A DNA stretch of 64,000 nucleotides from Pirellulaceae bacterium (GTDB taxonomy: Bacteria; Planctomycetota; Planctomycetia; Pirellulales; Pirellulaceae): positions 38,689 to 102,688 of the forward strand of contig JADHUC010000004.1 of assembly GCA_016784735.1 (NCBI GenBank), written 5' to 3'. Both the position numbers and the translations under genes were made by a program. Below, piece by piece: positions 41,308-50,888 of the stretch; position 1 is the stretch's first letter; every line of letters starts with the position of its first letter. The notes under the pieces were generated by a model. It was not told the DNA's origin and ran no database searches. It worked only from the letters and a program-made list of their open reading frames with translations.

Positions 41308-44300
41308 TCACGGAGCTGCCGCATTTGGCGCCTTGGAGGCCGCTTGGAACAGGCTCCGCACGGTCTGCGCATCCAGCGCCCGATCCCAGACCGCGGCTTC
41401 GTCGACCAGGCCGGTCATGCCGTAGACATGCCGTCCGCTTGGGTCGACGCGATTTCCGAACGTCAGGTGATCGCCGTTCCCGCCGCCCCAGCCTGCTTCC
41501 GCCTCGATCTCGATACGACCGTTCAGGAACACCTTCACCGAAGAGCGGTCGCGAACGAAGACCAGGTCATACCAAACGCCGTCCGCCAACGGTGTCTTGC
41601 CTGAGACGAACGTGACGGACACGGGTTCGTAGAAATACAACTTGCCCATGGGCGTCTCTTGAAACGTACCGCCGACGCCGATGCAGTCTCGCGTATCTGT
41701 CCCAAAGGCCCGACCGTTGCCGCGTCCCAGGACGGTATGCACCAAGTGGCTTTCGAACGGCACGGTCGACTTGAACCAGCACCGGACGCTGTATGACTCG
41801 GGCGAGGCCCCGGCGGCGCTGGCCAGTGCTGTACACCGCACGGCGCCGCTCCGTCTCACGAAGATCGCCTTGTTGTCAGCCTCCATCCCAGGGAAACCAT
41901 CCGACCCGCGCGGTCCTGCATGGCCGAGTTCCACATCTTCACCCACAGCTTTGTGCTGCGCGGCCGAGGATTCCTGAACATCAGTGATCGAGGGTTGTGC
42001 GGCTTTCTGGTCGAGCTTCCAGTGCAGAGTCGGTTTCGTTGCCCCGAGCGTTGAACTCGGGTCCGCGGCAAAGGTGCTCGCGAGGAAGACCGGGGGCAAG
42101 GGGATCTTTGTGGGAACCGACCAGGTCGTCATCAACTCGCACAACTGCTCGATCGGGAGCACGAAGCGGACGTTGTAGCGGAACAGGATGTACGTCTCAG
42201 TCGGCTCTTGGGCATTGGCGGCCTGTTGCCGGGCGGTCTGGCGGGCCAGATCCAGCGCCTCCCCGAACGCGCCGCGGAAACGGTCGAATTGCTTCACCAT
42301 CTCCGTCCTGTCTCCCCTGAGCTTCGACTGAACTACGGCGTTGTACGCGACGCAACCGTCCAGCATGGCGCAGATCGATTGCAGGTGTGAAATGTAACTC
42401 TCCGTCTTGAAGATGACGTACTTCAATTCGTGTTGTGCCCCGGGCAGCACGTCGGGCTGCGCTTGCCGGAGGTGAGCCAGTGCCTGCTCGAGTCGCTTGA
42501 TCGACTCGGTCAACCCCTCGCGCCACCGTACACAATATGCTGCGTCGCCGGGTACACCGGTCCTTGTGAACGGATTGGCGTGAAGCTGTTCGATCGTACG
42601 GATTGGTTTCGAGTCCGCGTAGTTGCAGAAGTTGTTCATGCCCTGAAAGCCGCCCAGCGTGCTATCGAGGCCCATGGCCAATTCATTTTGTTCGAGAATC
42701 TGGTAGGCCTTGGACATCTCTTCCAAGGCGTCGCTGCCGAAGGTCCGGCACAGATAGCCCTGGTAGAAGGCGTCTGTCGTCAGCGACGGATTCCACGCGC
42801 CTTCGGCAAGGTACTTGGCGTTCTGTTCCAATCCACGGAGTTTGCCTACCTGCGGCATGGCGCCGTCGCCACCGAATTGGGCCAGACCCGCCAGCACGCG
42901 ATCGTGCTCGTACAGCGATACGTTGAATTGCATTCCGAATTCACTGGTATCGTCGTCCAGCCGAGGCACCACCAGCGCGTCCCGCTCGCCCACGTCGGCG
43001 AAGTACTCCATGGGAACACGAGACCCCCGGTTCCAACAAACCGAGGATTCCATGGTCTGGAAGATGACGTCTTTGGGCACCAGCGAGTCCAAAGCTCGCA
43101 GCAGGTAGGCTCTGCCCAACAGGGCCAGCCCGAGTTTCGCTTCCGGGTGATGCCGCCTGGTGCGCTGGACAAGTTCCCGGCCGTAGTGGAGCAGACCAAT
43201 GTCCGCGTCGATTTGGCTCTGGCTCCCAGGCCGGCCGTAACCGGACTCTCGGATCTGCTCGATACGGGGAATCAGTTTGCGGGCCTCGGCATACTGTCCG
43301 AGCACCTTTTTGGTATCCGGATCATCAGATGAGTAAAAGCCCTCAGACAACCAGATCCAATAGCCGTCGGCTTTCGGGTAGGTTTCGATCATGCTGCGGA
43401 CAGCGTCCTCCCAGATTTCCACTCCGACAGGATCCCCGGCAGGAATCACGGGGCACCGAAAGAAGCTGTGACGCCACGTACCTTGGCTGTGCTGCGCCAG
43501 ATTCGGCGGCACGGATGGGCAATCGCCCATACCCAACCAGACTTGGACTTTGCGCTGGTGAGCGTAGTCGATGATCTCGCTCAGCAACTGGTGAGCTGCC
43601 TGATGCGCTTGCTCCGGGGTCTGGACGTCGGCAAACTCCGGAGCACAAACCATTTCCTGTCTAAAATGCTCGCGGCCGATTTTCACATCGGATGCCTTGA
43701 AATCGAACGCAGTACACTGCCAGGTAAGGTATGCCGAGCTCTTGGTGTAGACATCCCCGATTTGCCTTTTTTCATCGCCGTGCGAATACTCGATCCACGG
43801 ACCCCCAACGTACCAGAAGAACTCCAGGCAGTTGTATTTCAGCTTGGCCATCTGGTCGAGAATGCGGCGGAACTCCTCGATGCCGATAATGGGCGTCCAC
43901 ATGTGGCGGTAGTGCAGCCCACGGTACTTCAGCGCCGGTTCCATGCGCACGTTCAGTGCGGGCAGTTTCAGATCGGGTTTCTTTTGCGGTATGATGTCCC
44001 CCGTGATTTGAAACACCACACCCAGCCGTTCCAACAACTCGTAGGCGGCGTACATCGTGCCGGCCCCATCGCCCGCGCCTGCCACCACAGCCGGCGTGCC
44101 CGCCAAGTCGATGCTTTTCAGGAGAAATCCCTCCGGTTTCAGGCTGGCGAAACTGACAAGCTGCTGTTGCTGGGCAGAGGCAACCAGGGGGTTGTCTTCC
44201 GGGCCGCCCACCAGGATCAGCGCTTTCTCTGCCGGTATCTTGTCGCTGGTGACGATAGAAAACTCCACTCCCGAGAGCTTTTGCAGATACCGCTGCAACT

Positions 44301-44475
44301 CGCCGGCCGTCCAGCGGTCAAAGGGGCCGCTATCTCGGCCGACAACAATCACGGCCTCGGCCTTCCCGCCTTTGGCAAGGAAGTGCTCCTGGGCTGAAGA
44401 TGCGTCTGCCAAGAACAAGCATAAGACCGCTGCCGCGAGCGCCCGACATTGACGCCGTGGTCTACCAAACGACAT
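41308..44475 (-). CDS. Secreted GH67-N-like glycosidase candidate with C-terminal LamG (paralogue 2)
   Basis: 1055 aa from ATG 44475, preceded by GGAAGGAAGG. Signal peptide 1-28 (ADASSAQ). Domain order equals paralogue 1 at 36119: glucuronidase-type N-domain ~33-150 (AVIVVGRDSGPFDRWTAGEL, GTMYAAYELLERLGVVF), TIM barrel ~165-520 (HRMW-type YRGLHYRHMWTPIIGIEEFR, AHQRKVQVWLGMGDCP), helical region ~560-790, and LamG ~835-1045 (YSVRCWFKSTVPFESHLVHT; VWYDLVFVRDRSSVKVFLNG). The two diverge strongly in the LamG part and in loops, so they probably recognise different glycans or linkages. The TGA stop is followed immediately by TAG and then in frame by the truncated remnant. Confidence 0.65.
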   Translation of the reverse strand: MSFGRPRRQCRALAAAVLCLFLADASSAQEHFLAKGGKAEAVIVVGRDSGPFDRWTAGELQRYLQKLSGVEFSIVTSDKIPAEKALILVGGPEDNPLVASAQQQQLVSFASLKPEGFLLKSIDLAGTPAVVAGAGDGAGTMYAAYELLERLGVVFQITGDIIPQKKPDLKLPALNVRMEPALKYRGLHYRHMWTPIIGIEEFRRILDQMAKLKYNCLEFFWYVGGPWIEYSHGDEKRQIGDVYTKSSAYLTWQCTAFDFKASDVKIGREHFRQEMVCAPEFADVQTPEQAHQAAHQLLSEIIDYAHQRKVQVWLGMGDCPSVPPNLAQHSQGTWRHSFFRCPVIPAGDPVGVEIWEDAVRSMIETYPKADGYWIWLSEGFYSSDDPDTKKVLGQYAEARKLIPRIEQIRESGYGRPGSQSQIDADIGLLHYGRELVQRTRRHHPEAKLGLALLGRAYLLRALDSLVPKDVIFQTMESSVCWNRGSRVPMEYFADVGERDALVVPRLDDDTSEFGMQFNVSLYEHDRVLAGLAQFGGDGAMPQVGKLRGLEQNAKYLAEGAWNPSLTTDAFYQGYLCRTFGSDALEEMSKAYQILEQNELAMGLDSTLGGFQGMNNFCNYADSKPIRTIEQLHANPFTRTGVPGDAAYCVRWREGLTESIKRLEQALAHLRQAQPDVLPGAQHELKYVIFKTESYISHLQSICAMLDGCVAYNAVVQSKLRGDRTEMVKQFDRFRGAFGEALDLARQTARQQAANAQEPTETYILFRYNVRFVLPIEQLCELMTTWSVPTKIPLPPVFLASTFAADPSSTLGATKPTLHWKLDQKAAQPSITDVQESSAAQHKAVGEDVELGHAGPRGSDGFPGMEADNKAIFVRRSGAVRCTALASAAGASPESYSVRCWFKSTVPFESHLVHTVLGRGNGRAFGTDTRDCIGVGGTFQETPMGKLYFYEPVSVTFVSGKTPLADGVWYDLVFVRDRSSVKVFLNGRIEIEAEAGWGGGNGDHLTFGNRVDPSGRHVYGMTGLVDEAAVWDRALDAQTVRSLFQAASKAPNAAAP

Positions 44476-44501
44476 GGTTACCTTCCTTCCAGTTAACCAC
44501 G

Positions 44502-44605
44502 TTCGGCGCAGGTCTCCTGACCTCGCCGAAAGCGCCGACCGTAGGTCTCCCTGTTTCTTGAGACCTTCGGTCGTCTATTGTGCGGGGTCCGGAGACCCGC
44601 GCACA
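44502..44605. repeat. Three consecutive hairpins
   Basis: Hairpin 1 (44502-44530): TTCGGCG...CGCCGAA enclosing AGGTC/GACCT. Hairpin 2 (44537-44549 with 44560-44572): GACCGTAGGTCTC with one mismatch. Hairpin 3 (44579-44605): TGTGCG...CGCACA around GGTC/GACC with one bulge. All lie between the GH106-like stop and the next start; they may act as a terminator or a repeat cluster. Confidence 0.7.
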
Positions 44606-44614
44606 GCAGAATAT

Positions 44615-47600
44615 TTAGCTTTCCTGGAGTTTCATGCACAGTTCGAGGTAGGGAAGAATTCTCACGGGGCCGTGGAGGCCATTGAGTTTGATGTTCTTGA
44701 GCAAGGGACGATGGTTCTCCACGGCTCGGGCGTTGGCCTCGGTGTTGCGGACGACGATCTTCAGGCGATTGGCGCCAGGTCGGACGGCGTCGGTGATGTC
44801 CAGGCGGAACGGCTTCCACGCCCGCTCGCCAATGCGTTTCCCGTTGACCCACACTTCCGCGGTCACGCCCACCTCGCCGAGGTCCAATAGGAGCCGCTTG
44901 CCCTGGTATTCCGGCGGCAGCGAGAAGTCCTTTTCGTAGCTTGCGGGGCCGGAGTAGTTGGCCAGGGCGGTGGGCGTCCAGCAACCCAGCCGGTAGCTCA
45001 CCGGTCCGCTGACCAGTTGCAGGTAGTTCCCGATCTCCTCCTGGTTGGCAACTCGGAGGGCCAGTAAGTTGTTTTTGGTGGCATCCAGCTCGGGGAATCG
45101 CACTAGACCGTTTGCCACCGACTGCGGCTGGCCGGCCACGTACACGGTCACCCGGGCCCTGGTTTTCGGTATCCTTAAGGCGATGGTGCCCGGCGGGATC
45201 ATCGCGCGATACCAGCGGAAGCCGCGCGCCGGTGGTGGGGCCGGCGCGGAGGAGTCGGTCTTGCTGGTGCTCGCAACCAGATCGTGCATCGGCTGGCCGT
45301 CTGTGCCGACGAGGCGGAAATAGAAGCTCGGATGCCGGGGCCGGACCAACTTCAGTAGAATCTCGTTCCAGCCCTTTTGCAGCCGAACCTCCCGCTTGTG
45401 TGCCCAGCCCGCGCGGTCTTCCAGGTAGCCCGGCAAGCAGAAGCTCACGAGCTGTTGGCCATTGACCCACACCCTGGCGTTCTCGGAAGCGATCTGAACC
45501 TGGACGGTCCGCTCGCCGGGCGAGAAGACAAAGGTAGCGAAGTAGGCGGCCGTGCCTCGGCGGAAAATCGGCGCAACGTAGGTCGCATGGGGCGCCACGT
45601 CATTGACTTGGCCGAAACTTGATGGCCCGCGAGGGATGGGTGCGTAAATGACCCAAGGCGCGGGCTGTTCGGCAGCATCTTTGGGTGCTTCTTCCTTGGC
45701 CGCAGGCAGCGATTCCAGGGTCTCGATTTCGACCTCGCCGAGGCAAAGGTAGCCCGGAAAACGTGCCTTCGCTTGCCCGCCCTCGGGAAAAGCCAGGCGA
45801 ATGTGCTTCGCCGAGATGCCTGCGGGGAGCGGGTATCGCTGCCGGTGTTTTGCGTCGTACGGCTGGCCGTCGGCCGGGATCTCCTTGGGGCCGATTTCCA
45901 GGACCTTGTTCCACGAGCGGCCATCGCCGGTGAGGCTGGCGTGGACCTCAATCCGCGCGGGCGGACAATGGACTTTGTCCTGGTAGCGTGCCCAGGCGAT
46001 CTGGATCGCCTGAACCGTGCACACCTCGCCCAGGTTGCGTTGCCACCAGGCCCCTTTGTCCTGGCCCTGGCAGGTCTGCCAGTAGTTGTTGTTGGCATCG
46101 GCGAGTCCGTCCGCGGCCGCGCCGGCCGCGTTGTTCGGTCCCCAATCGCTCGAGGCGGTTGCCTGCGACAGTCTGCCCGGGAGGATCTTCAATCGGCGCC
46201 ATTGCAGCACGTTCCCGTCCGCGATTGGATAGTTCTTGTCTATATCGACCCGCGCGTCGTCCAACTCGGGACCTAAGGGGACCGTGAAGGCGTGTCGGGC
46301 AGGATCGCCATTGTCGAACGGTCCGAGCACCAGCCACTGGTTAATCGTGAATCGTTCCGGAGAAAGCCACTGCTCGTCCCAGTCGAGGTCGTCAAATTCG
46401 GGCGTATGCCAGCCCTGCGACTCGCCGGTCCCAGCGGGGTCGAGCTTCGAGCGGGCGTAAGGGACCTCGACGCACTCGGTAAGCGGCTGAAAGGTCCAAT
46501 CCTGCTCGCCCAGTGCCAATTCCGCGGCGGGACTGGGGTTGTCAACCCGGGCCAAGAGCCGCCTCTCGCCGTCGCGTCCCTCAAAGACATACTGCTTCTC
46601 CGAGGCCGGGGCGGTGCCCTTAACCGTCAGCGCGGGAGTCGTCTCCAGGTGGTAGTCTTCCAGGTTGGTGTTAACTGCTTCCACCGTCTGCTGTTGCGCC
46701 CCAGGCACGATGACCACGTAGTGCGCGTCCCATGGGTCCAGGCGGAGGCGGATCTTTGTGCCCTCCGCGGTGTGCGTATAAAACAGGGGTGACCGGCTGC
46801 CGTCGGCCGCGTCCCACTTCTCGGGCGTGCCGGAAACCGGCACCAGGACAACATTCTCGCGGCCCTCGGGCGTGTCGTTGACGACCCAGTAGACCTCCTT
46901 GCCATCGGGTTGGACGCGGCGGGAGTAATAGAGGTTGGCGCTGGGGCCGGCGAGAACCTTGAAGTCCTTGGGCATTTCGGCATCCAGCAACTCGATCACC
47001 TTGGCCAGGTTCGCCTTGACAAAAAAGGCCCGGCCGCCGCGGCCATTCTTGTTGGCGGCGAAATCCGCCTCTTCCGACACTTGACCGAAGACCTCTTGGA
47101 CCATGCGGGCCAGCTCGGGATCATCGCGGCCGGCTTCCATGGAGATCGTCGGCAGCGAGCCGGTCGCTACCACCAGGCCGCCTTGCGCGTAAAACTCCTG
47201 GATCCTGGCGAAAGCCGATCGGCGAAAGGCCGTCGTCGGAGGGAGGATGAGGGTACGGAATTTCTCCGGCCCGATCTGGATGGTTCCTGAGTCGATCTTC
47301 GCCTCGTTCAAGAAATGGTCGTCCGTGACGTCGAAATCCCACTGCGCCCCAACCAGCCGGTTCATCAGGTCGGTGTAATGTGCTTCGGTCAGATCGATGC
47401 GGCTCTTTCGCTGCTGCGCTTCGGCTTGGGGACCCAAGCAGTTCGCCCAGACTGTAGTGACGGGATAGTACAAGAGCGCCGGGGCGACGTGACTCCCTTG
47501 GGCGTTCATGAACGAGATCCGCCGGGCGTAGTCGGCGTAGCAGTGGAACTGGGGCCACCAGGGCTGGCGCCAGTCGGTCACCGGCGGGAAATTGACGATT

Positions 47601-48952
47601 TCCCTGCCGTAACTGAACCAGGGAGTCAGGAGCGTCGGGCCCCAGGCGCCGATCGCGTTGGTCCCGTAGCGCAGCTTCTGCGGACTGATGAACGAGTCGG
47701 CCCCCTGGAGGATCTGATTCTCACACCAGAACGGCCGTTTGAGAAAATGGGCTACCGAGGCGGTCTCTTTGAAATCTCGCGGGGAGCGGCCCCGCTCCCA
47801 GAGCGAGTCGATTCCCGGCATGGCCATGTGCCGCTGGATCCGCATCAGGTCGCCGACGCCGTGGAGAAGCGTTTCCTCCCATTCGTGCCCGGTCAGCAGG
47901 ACCCGCCGCTCGGCCAGCCATTGGCTCACCTGGCCCCAGTAGTTGACCGCATACAGCTCGGCGAGCACGTCGAGGTAGTCGCAACGGACCTTCTCGGTCA
48001 TCTTCCCACCCTCGTGAAACAGCAACGGCAGGAATTTCTTCAGGCGGTATCCCTTGATGCGGGCGAAGGCTTGTGGCAGCTCGGGTGTCCAGAAATAGGG
48101 GAACTGTCCCACCATCGGCACCCCTTCGTGGTCCGAGACCACCGAGGTGATCACGTCGCCGAAATAGGGTCCCAACTGGCGCTCGTGTTCCCCCAGGACA
48201 CGGTCGATGTAATAGGCCACCGCCTCGCGGCTGATCAGGTCGGTTCCCCAGCCTCCGTGCACACGCCCACCGTCGTGGATACAGAAAACCATGACTCGCC
48301 AGTCCCCCTCGGGAACTTGCCACTGGAAGCGATCCCCGTCGATGCGCTCCGCAACCACCTGGAGCGTCTCTTCGATCAAGCCCCCATCAGGGCCAAGCCT
48401 GGCGGCCACGGCCACCGTAGGGTTTTCGAGGCGATCGAAGGCGACCGAAGCGGGGCCGGCCACCGTCTTTTCCACCAGGGCCAGCCGTTTGCGCGCGTAC
48501 TGGGGCCGCTCGTGGGTCACGCGGCTTTGCAGGGGTGGGTCGAGGTTCCAGGGATCACGGTATTCGCCCTGGGGCCAAAGGTAGTCGGTAATGAACCCGA
48601 CCATAAACTGCTGCTTTTTCCCTTCCTCCAGCGCGGCGCGCATGCCTTCCATCCACTCCGGCGACATGTACGGCGTGCGCAACCCCCAGAAACCGAACAC
48701 GTAAGCCCCGTAAACCCGTTGCCGGGCCATTTCGCGGATCTGCTCACGGACCCGGTCGGGTTCGATTTCCTCCACCCAGGCCCAGTACGGAATCAGGCTG
48801 TACTCTCTTGGAGGATCCTGAAACTGAGTCAACAGGTCCGGTTCGGCAGCCTCGACTCGATGGGGCCCCACCCAGCAGGCAGTACCCACTGCCAAGATGC
48901 AGACCAGGCGTGACCATATTTCGATTTTCTTGGGGGTGGCGGAGTCCCACAT
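44615..48952 (-). CDS. Secreted GH106-like alpha-L-rhamnosidase candidate
   Basis: 1445 aa from ATG 48952, chosen over 48985 because GAGGT lies at proper spacing and the hydrophobic segment (~10-35, ending RVEA-AE) is then near the start. Residues ~45-700 match the GH106 TIM-barrel pattern (FQDPPREYSLIPYWAWVEEI, RVYGAYVFGFWG, MSPEWMEGMRAALEEG). A beta region follows. A discoidin/F5-8-type domain lies at ~950-1090 (QATASSDWGPNNAAGAAADG). PA14/carbohydrate-binding-like sandwiches follow, then a GH2-type sugar-binding jelly roll at the end (LLLDLGEVGVTAEVWVNGKR). GH106 removes terminal rhamnose from rhamnogalacturonan-type polymers, which agrees with the pectate lyases nearby. Confidence 0.75.
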   Translation of the reverse strand: MWDSATPKKIEIWSRLVCILAVGTACWVGPHRVEAAEPDLLTQFQDPPREYSLIPYWAWVEEIEPDRVREQIREMARQRVYGAYVFGFWGLRTPYMSPEWMEGMRAALEEGKKQQFMVGFITDYLWPQGEYRDPWNLDPPLQSRVTHERPQYARKRLALVEKTVAGPASVAFDRLENPTVAVAARLGPDGGLIEETLQVVAERIDGDRFQWQVPEGDWRVMVFCIHDGGRVHGGWGTDLISREAVAYYIDRVLGEHERQLGPYFGDVITSVVSDHEGVPMVGQFPYFWTPELPQAFARIKGYRLKKFLPLLFHEGGKMTEKVRCDYLDVLAELYAVNYWGQVSQWLAERRVLLTGHEWEETLLHGVGDLMRIQRHMAMPGIDSLWERGRSPRDFKETASVAHFLKRPFWCENQILQGADSFISPQKLRYGTNAIGAWGPTLLTPWFSYGREIVNFPPVTDWRQPWWPQFHCYADYARRISFMNAQGSHVAPALLYYPVTTVWANCLGPQAEAQQRKSRIDLTEAHYTDLMNRLVGAQWDFDVTDDHFLNEAKIDSGTIQIGPEKFRTLILPPTTAFRRSAFARIQEFYAQGGLVVATGSLPTISMEAGRDDPELARMVQEVFGQVSEEADFAANKNGRGGRAFFVKANLAKVIELLDAEMPKDFKVLAGPSANLYYSRRVQPDGKEVYWVVNDTPEGRENVVLVPVSGTPEKWDAADGSRSPLFYTHTAEGTKIRLRLDPWDAHYVVIVPGAQQQTVEAVNTNLEDYHLETTPALTVKGTAPASEKQYVFEGRDGERRLLARVDNPSPAAELALGEQDWTFQPLTECVEVPYARSKLDPAGTGESQGWHTPEFDDLDWDEQWLSPERFTINQWLVLGPFDNGDPARHAFTVPLGPELDDARVDIDKNYPIADGNVLQWRRLKILPGRLSQATASSDWGPNNAAGAAADGLADANNNYWQTCQGQDKGAWWQRNLGEVCTVQAIQIAWARYQDKVHCPPARIEVHASLTGDGRSWNKVLEIGPKEIPADGQPYDAKHRQRYPLPAGISAKHIRLAFPEGGQAKARFPGYLCLGEVEIETLESLPAAKEEAPKDAAEQPAPWVIYAPIPRGPSSFGQVNDVAPHATYVAPIFRRGTAAYFATFVFSPGERTVQVQIASENARVWVNGQQLVSFCLPGYLEDRAGWAHKREVRLQKGWNEILLKLVRPRHPSFYFRLVGTDGQPMHDLVASTSKTDSSAPAPPPARGFRWYRAMIPPGTIALRIPKTRARVTVYVAGQPQSVANGLVRFPELDATKNNLLALRVANQEEIGNYLQLVSGPVSYRLGCWTPTALANYSGPASYEKDFSLPPEYQGKRLLLDLGEVGVTAEVWVNGKRIGERAWKPFRLDITDAVRPGANRLKIVVRNTEANARAVENHRPLLKNIKLNGLHGPVRILPYLELCMKLQES

Positions 48953-49139
48953 GATCTTGACCTCACATGCGATTGAAGGCTTCATTCAGCGTCGGGGAGA
49001 AAGTCATTTTGTTGACATCGTGCTTTCTTGTTTGCCCTGCTTCGGTTGCTCGCCGGATCACTCTCAACCTACCGGCCTGGCCCCTTGTTCTTGGACCTCC
49101 ATCTTCTGGCAATTCACCAGACACTTTGGCGCCCTTTCT

Positions 49140-50750
49140 TCACCGCGCCACCGCCTGGACGGATCTATCCGCCTCGTGCACCTCGTAGAACGACCCACCG
49201 ATGGAAACGTCCACGGTGATTTCGCCGTGGTCCGGGATTGTTAGCTTGACGTCCTTCCGATCCGCCAGCGGCGAATGGGCGTACACCAGCCATTGCCGCT
49301 TCGGCGCTTCGCCACGAACCAGCGCGAGCGCAAAGACCCGAACCTCCCAGAACATCTCCCAGGGATATTCCTGGGAGTTCACGTTTGCGTCCAACAGGAA
49401 CCAGCGGTCCTCGTCCTGGTATTCCTCGGGAATGTCAACCTGGTAGGGATGCTTGTGTGCGCGGTTGGGAACCAGTTCGCCTCCGCGCCACCATTCGCGC
49501 AGGACTGGGTTCTGGTGTACGAGATCAACCGCCGCGACGATCGCCATGAAGTACGGTTTGCCGTCCTGCCACGGGTGTATCCAGCCGCGGAACTCCCGAA
49601 CGGCGCGCGGCCGCATCAGCCACATCCCAAACTGCACGAATCCGCGATAGCGTTCCGGCGTGAAGGTCTGGCCAAGACTTTCGTAGTACTTCCGTTTGTC
49701 ATTTGGCTTGGGCGGGATGTGCGTACCGCCGGTGTAGCCGTCCCAGATCGAAAGCTCGATCCAGAAGTTCGGGTTCATCTTGCGCGCCAACTGCTGCTGA
49801 AAGACGTCGTTCTGGAACTCGACCTGGGGACTCCACGTCTTAAAGTCTGTGCTGGGGTTCCAGTTGTGCGTGTAATACGATGGACTGCCGCCGTCCCACA
49901 TCAGAGGATTGGGGTCGAGTCGGCCGGGGCTGCAGAGGGAATAATTCCGCCACCCGCCCCAACGGCCGAAATGCTCCAGGCCAAATGCGCCGTAGCCCAC
50001 GAAGATCGAATTCTCTTTCCACGTTTTGTTGGCGAGCCCCTCTCGCATTCCCTCCTGTAGGGCGCGGTAACGCTCGATCCAGCCGTCGGCGACGACCTGG
50101 CGTTTGAAACTGTCTTCCTTTCCTTTGCCGTGTTTGTCTACGTAACGCTTGGAGGTCTCGACATCAGTCCAACGAAGCTTTCCGTGTTCGTTGTTCGACA
50201 GAAACATCACCAGCGGCGGATCGGGATACATTTCCTGGAGCTTCTTCATGCCGGAGTTGTCGGTCCAAGTCCTGCCCACCTCGCGCCACGGCTCGACCGG
50301 CCCGAAGGGCGAGACCGCCTTTCTGATCGTGCCGTCCACCTCGACCACGTTCGGATTCTTCTCCGCCGGCAGACTCATGAACCTGGGATCGTTGGTCAGC
50401 AAGCTCTCCCACTGGCTCGCCGAGAGCACAAATGGAAGTTTCAATTCCGCGAGCTTTTCGATCTGCGGCAGTAATTCCGGCCGTTCCTTGCGCGGATGCG
50501 AAAACCACGGCAGCAGATAATGTCCCTCTTCGATCAGCTTCAATTGTGTATGCAGTCCCCAATCCTCTGAGAATTGATGGTCCCCAGCGGTCCAGTGCGA
50601 GGCCAGCGGCAGCGGCCGGACCTCGCCTGTTTCGGGGCGGGTGGCCTCGATTCGGATTTGCCCGGCCACAGGAGTCGCTCCCTCCGCAGAGCCGAGCAGT
50701 GCCGACACCGCAAGTGTAGCGGCCATGACGACAATGATTCTCGTGGTCAT
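49140..50750 (-). CDS. Secreted protein of unknown function (glycosidase-like?)
   Basis: 536 aa from ATG 50750, preceded by GAAGGAAGGCGGG. Signal peptide 1-24 (SALLGSAEGA). The body is rich in Trp, Tyr and Pro and reads like a TIM-barrel protein (LPLASHWTAGDHQF; LAELKLPFVLSASQWESLLT; PPLVMFLSNNEHGKL, where NNE or NEH could hold an acid/base). A C-terminal beta-domain contains WLVYAHSPLADRKDVKLTIP. I do not recognise a named family. Position between the GH106-like and GH27/36-like genes, same strand, suggests glycan metabolism. No membrane segments other than the signal were seen. Confidence 0.6.
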   Translation of the reverse strand: MTTRIIVVMAATLAVSALLGSAEGATPVAGQIRIEATRPETGEVRPLPLASHWTAGDHQFSEDWGLHTQLKLIEEGHYLLPWFSHPRKERPELLPQIEKLAELKLPFVLSASQWESLLTNDPRFMSLPAEKNPNVVEVDGTIRKAVSPFGPVEPWREVGRTWTDNSGMKKLQEMYPDPPLVMFLSNNEHGKLRWTDVETSKRYVDKHGKGKEDSFKRQVVADGWIERYRALQEGMREGLANKTWKENSIFVGYGAFGLEHFGRWGGWRNYSLCSPGRLDPNPLMWDGGSPSYYTHNWNPSTDFKTWSPQVEFQNDVFQQQLARKMNPNFWIELSIWDGYTGGTHIPPKPNDKRKYYESLGQTFTPERYRGFVQFGMWLMRPRAVREFRGWIHPWQDGKPYFMAIVAAVDLVHQNPVLREWWRGGELVPNRAHKHPYQVDIPEEYQDEDRWFLLDANVNSQEYPWEMFWEVRVFALALVRGEAPKRQWLVYAHSPLADRKDVKLTIPDHGEITVDVSIGGSFYEVHEADRSVQAVAR

Positions 50751-50818
50751 GATTCCCGCCTTCCTTCTTCAGATAACGAGTAATGGATCACCACGGGCTC
50801 GATCGTAGCTTTGTCAAT

Positions 50819-50888
50819 GTGGGGCACGTTTCTAACGTGCCGTACTTCAATAACTTCCAGGCATTGGCACGTTAGAAATGTGCCCCAC
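50819..50888. repeat. GTGGGGCACGTTTCTAACGT palindrome overlapping a gene end
   Basis: 23-bp arms (50819-50841 and 50866-50888) with one mismatch and a 24-nt loop. The right arm encodes the last residues (GAHF) and the TAA stop of the gene at 50872-52962. Confidence 0.88.
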
